This document shows, piece after piece, positions 15,262-16,714 of a stretch of DNA of 16,714 bases (positions within the stretch are counted from its first letter, which is position 1; the number at the start of each line of letters is the position of its first letter). This stretch comes from Planctomicrobium sp. Its GTDB lineage: Bacteria > Planctomycetota > Planctomycetia > Planctomycetales > Planctomycetaceae. The stretch lies in contig JAJDEL010000175.1 of the NCBI GenBank assembly GCA_029259835.1, positions 1-16,714 on the forward strand, in the 5' to 3' direction. The notes under the pieces were generated by a model. It was not told where the DNA came from, did not search any database, and saw only the letters and a list, made by a program, of their open reading frames with translations. The translations under genes and the position numbers were made by a program.

Positions 15262-16452
15262 TCAGTCTTTCAAAACATCATTCAGAGAAAACGTGATAAA
15301 ATCGATTCGTTGATACGCAGATTCGCCGAGATTTCCGGCCTCAAAAAAGAGACCAAACCGATCTCCTTGGGGTGTGAGTCGAACTAAATCGCTGTATGCA
15401 GCAGGCCCTTCGTGGAGAAGTGAACCATCTTTCCAGGACTTCGTTTCATCAATCGAATATCGCAAACGCAAGTCGCTACGACCTTTGCCGGTCGGACCGT
15501 TGTCATCTGGACCGGAAAAGAAAATGATGTTCTGCTTGTCACCGTTCTTTATCGACGAAGCACGCAAGAGAGCGCACTGAACTACCGGAGGGTCGATTGT
15601 CGAATCCACTGGAAACAGCCATTTGTACTGTTCTTGTGGCGATGGCAGAAACGTTTCTCCTCCGTCTTTACTGTAGGCTTGCCCGCGAGACCCGGGAGCC
15701 TTGCCGTTTTGATCTCTTGAATTGAAGTAAACGCGGCCGTCGATTAACTCGATCGCAGTTGTTTCATTTGAATTGATGCCGTCTTCGTATGTGTCATCAA
15801 TCGCTCCCATCTTCCAGGTTGCGCCATGATCATCACTATAGAACGCCTGCATTCCGAGTGGTCCCTTGTCGGCACCATCGTCGCCGAGTCGATGGTCGGC
15901 AGGGACGAGCAATCGACCTTTGTATTTTCCGTGCCGCAATTGAATCGAATGAACAGGACCAGTCGCGTACCAACCCCACGAATCAAGTTTGACGTCCGAA
16001 GTGATTTCGCGGCGTTTCGACCATGTTGCACCATGGTCATCGCTGTAGACAACATAAATGCGGTCGTTTTCAACAGTATACGGCAACCAAATTCGCCCTG
16101 GATGCTTGGGATCCAACAGGTCAACGACCGGTGCCGGATTCCCAACGGTGATCGGGTTTCCTGGATAGAGTTGCTGGTAGTCGCTGCTCTCCTCTACGAC
16201 TTGAATTTTACCCCACGTGGTTCCTTGATCTTCCGAGCGCTTCAAAACAAGATCAATCTCGCTGGCATCGCCGCCTTCGCGAGCTTCGCAGAACGCGAGC
16301 AAGTCTCCATTCGCCGCGCGAATCATCGCCGGGATGCGGTAGACGTTGTAACCTTCCGTCTTCGCTTTGAAGACAGTCACTCGTTCGGCGGACCGACCTT
16401 GTCCAGCTGCTATGATGATTAACGCGAGAGAAGTGATCAAAATTTTCGACAT
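15262..16452 (-). CDS. Secreted exo-alpha-sialidase (GH33 type)
   Basis: A 396-residue six-bladed beta-propeller sialidase that removes terminal sialic acids from glycans outside the cytoplasm. A signal peptide covers residues ~1-22 (SKILITSLALIIIAAGQGRS). The VYRIP motif (R39, first Arg of the triad) is followed by FCEAREGG and IDLVLKRS. Four Asp boxes are clear: SEDQGTTW (73-80), SDDHGATW (137-144), SDDHGATW (206-213) and SKDGGETF (261-268), plus a degenerate SIDETKSW (333-340). Likely catalytic residues are E230 (INSNETTA) and Y353 (AAYSDLVRL), with R246 (YFNSRDQNG) in the Arg triad. Length is normal for single-domain bacterial sialidases. The ATG at 16452 gives a normal signal peptide; another ATG at 16467 adds five residues. 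It is divergent from a Tat-exported protein and ends at a strong terminator, so it is probably monocistronic. Confidence 0.94.
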   Translation of the reverse strand: MSKILITSLALIIIAAGQGRSAERVTVFKAKTEGYNVYRIPAMIRAANGDLLAFCEAREGGDASEIDLVLKRSEDQGTTWGKIQVVEESSDYQQLYPGNPITVGNPAPVVDLLDPKHPGRIWLPYTVENDRIYVVYSDDHGATWSKRREITSDVKLDSWGWYATGPVHSIQLRHGKYKGRLLVPADHRLGDDGADKGPLGMQAFYSDDHGATWKMGAIDDTYEDGINSNETTAIELIDGRVYFNSRDQNGKAPGSRGQAYSKDGGETFLPSPQEQYKWLFPVDSTIDPPVVQCALLRASSIKNGDKQNIIFFSGPDDNGPTGKGRSDLRLRYSIDETKSWKDGSLLHEGPAAYSDLVRLTPQGDRFGLFFEAGNLGESAYQRIDFITFSLNDVLKD

Positions 16453-16560
16453 GATGCACAGTTCCATACTTACGATTTATCAAGGTGAAGTGAATCCTGA
16501 GTCTGTTCAGGTTAGCATGGTTCGTGTGTTTCAACGACTCACCACGAGAAGGCGACGACG

Positions 16561-16714
16561 ATGACCGAAACAAACCGCCGGAATTTCCTCCAAGCATCAA
16601 CTCTCACAGCGCTGGGGATCGCTTCAATGAGTGAGCATCAATCGGTGAAAGCAGCAACATCCGAAACAGCAGCGTCGAAGCTTTCGTTTCGCGACCACCT
16701 GCAAAGATGTTTGG
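16561..16714 (+). CDS. Tat-exported protein, N-terminal fragment (3' truncated)
   Basis: The frame from ATG 16561 is open to the window end (51 codons). It begins MTETNRRNFLQASTLTALGI, a twin-arginine signal (RRNFLQ) with a hydrophobic stretch and a likely cleavage site around VKAA. The mature start, LSFRDHLQRCL, recalls N-termini of planctomycete alpha/beta-hydrolase or esterase-like proteins, but too little is present to assign it. AGAAGG lies about ten bases before the start. It is divergent from the sialidase across 108 bases, so a shared regulatory region is possible. Confidence 0.75.
   Translation, partial: MTETNRRNFLQASTLTALGIASMSEHQSVKAATSETAASKLSFRDHLQRCL

Overview
The window looks like chromosomal DNA from a planctomycete, probably of the Planctomycetaceae/Rubinisphaera-Gimesia-like group. 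The basis is the C-terminus of a PSD1/DUF1553-type protein, a secreted DUF1080 protein, two sulfatase-superfamily proteins, a GAF/HlyD fusion adaptor, weak or absent Shine-Dalgarno sequences before several starts, base composition near 50% GC, and genes scattered in short, often convergent or divergent units. The genus cannot be fixed from this sequence alone. No rRNA, tRNA, CRISPR array, phage gene or transposase gene was found.

Layout. 1-777 (+) is the end of a DUF1553 protein; it converges on a secreted DUF1080 protein (819-1532, -), with a strong hairpin between the two stops. From 1711 (+) comes a membrane fatty-acid desaturase broken by one frameshift near 1846-1852. Its tail overlaps a Tm-1-like/UPF0261 protein (2680-3903). 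After a twin-hairpin repeat comes cytidylate kinase (cmk, 4096-4737), which converges on a five-TM, LtaS-like membrane sulfatase-family protein (4790-6898, -). A small membrane-anchored unknown protein (7084-7704, -) is divergent from a secreted heparan-N-sulfatase-like enzyme (7912-9432, +), followed by hisD (9495-10865, +). A second twin-hairpin repeat precedes a GAF-TM-HlyD protein (11029-12903, +). On the minus strand follow argF (13061-13987), an OB-fold/HD YhaM-like exoribonuclease (14078-15046) and a secreted sialidase (15262-16452) with a clear intrinsic terminator. The start of a Tat-exported protein (16561 to the window end, +) is divergent from the sialidase.

How the genes fit together. 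Core metabolism (cmk, hisD, argF) and RNA turnover are mixed with exported carbohydrate-active proteins (sialidase, SGSH-like sulfatase, DUF1080). The latter fit a lifestyle of degrading sulfated or sialylated glycans, but they do not form one operon. No complete new system is evident. The most interesting non-coding signal is a set of three intergenic palindromic elements (3922-3985, 4753-4774, 10916-10963) whose hairpins have different stem sequences but all carry a GTAG foot. That is the hallmark of REP sequences mobilised by RAYT (TnpA-REP) transposases, and two of the three are arranged as BIME-like inverted pairs.
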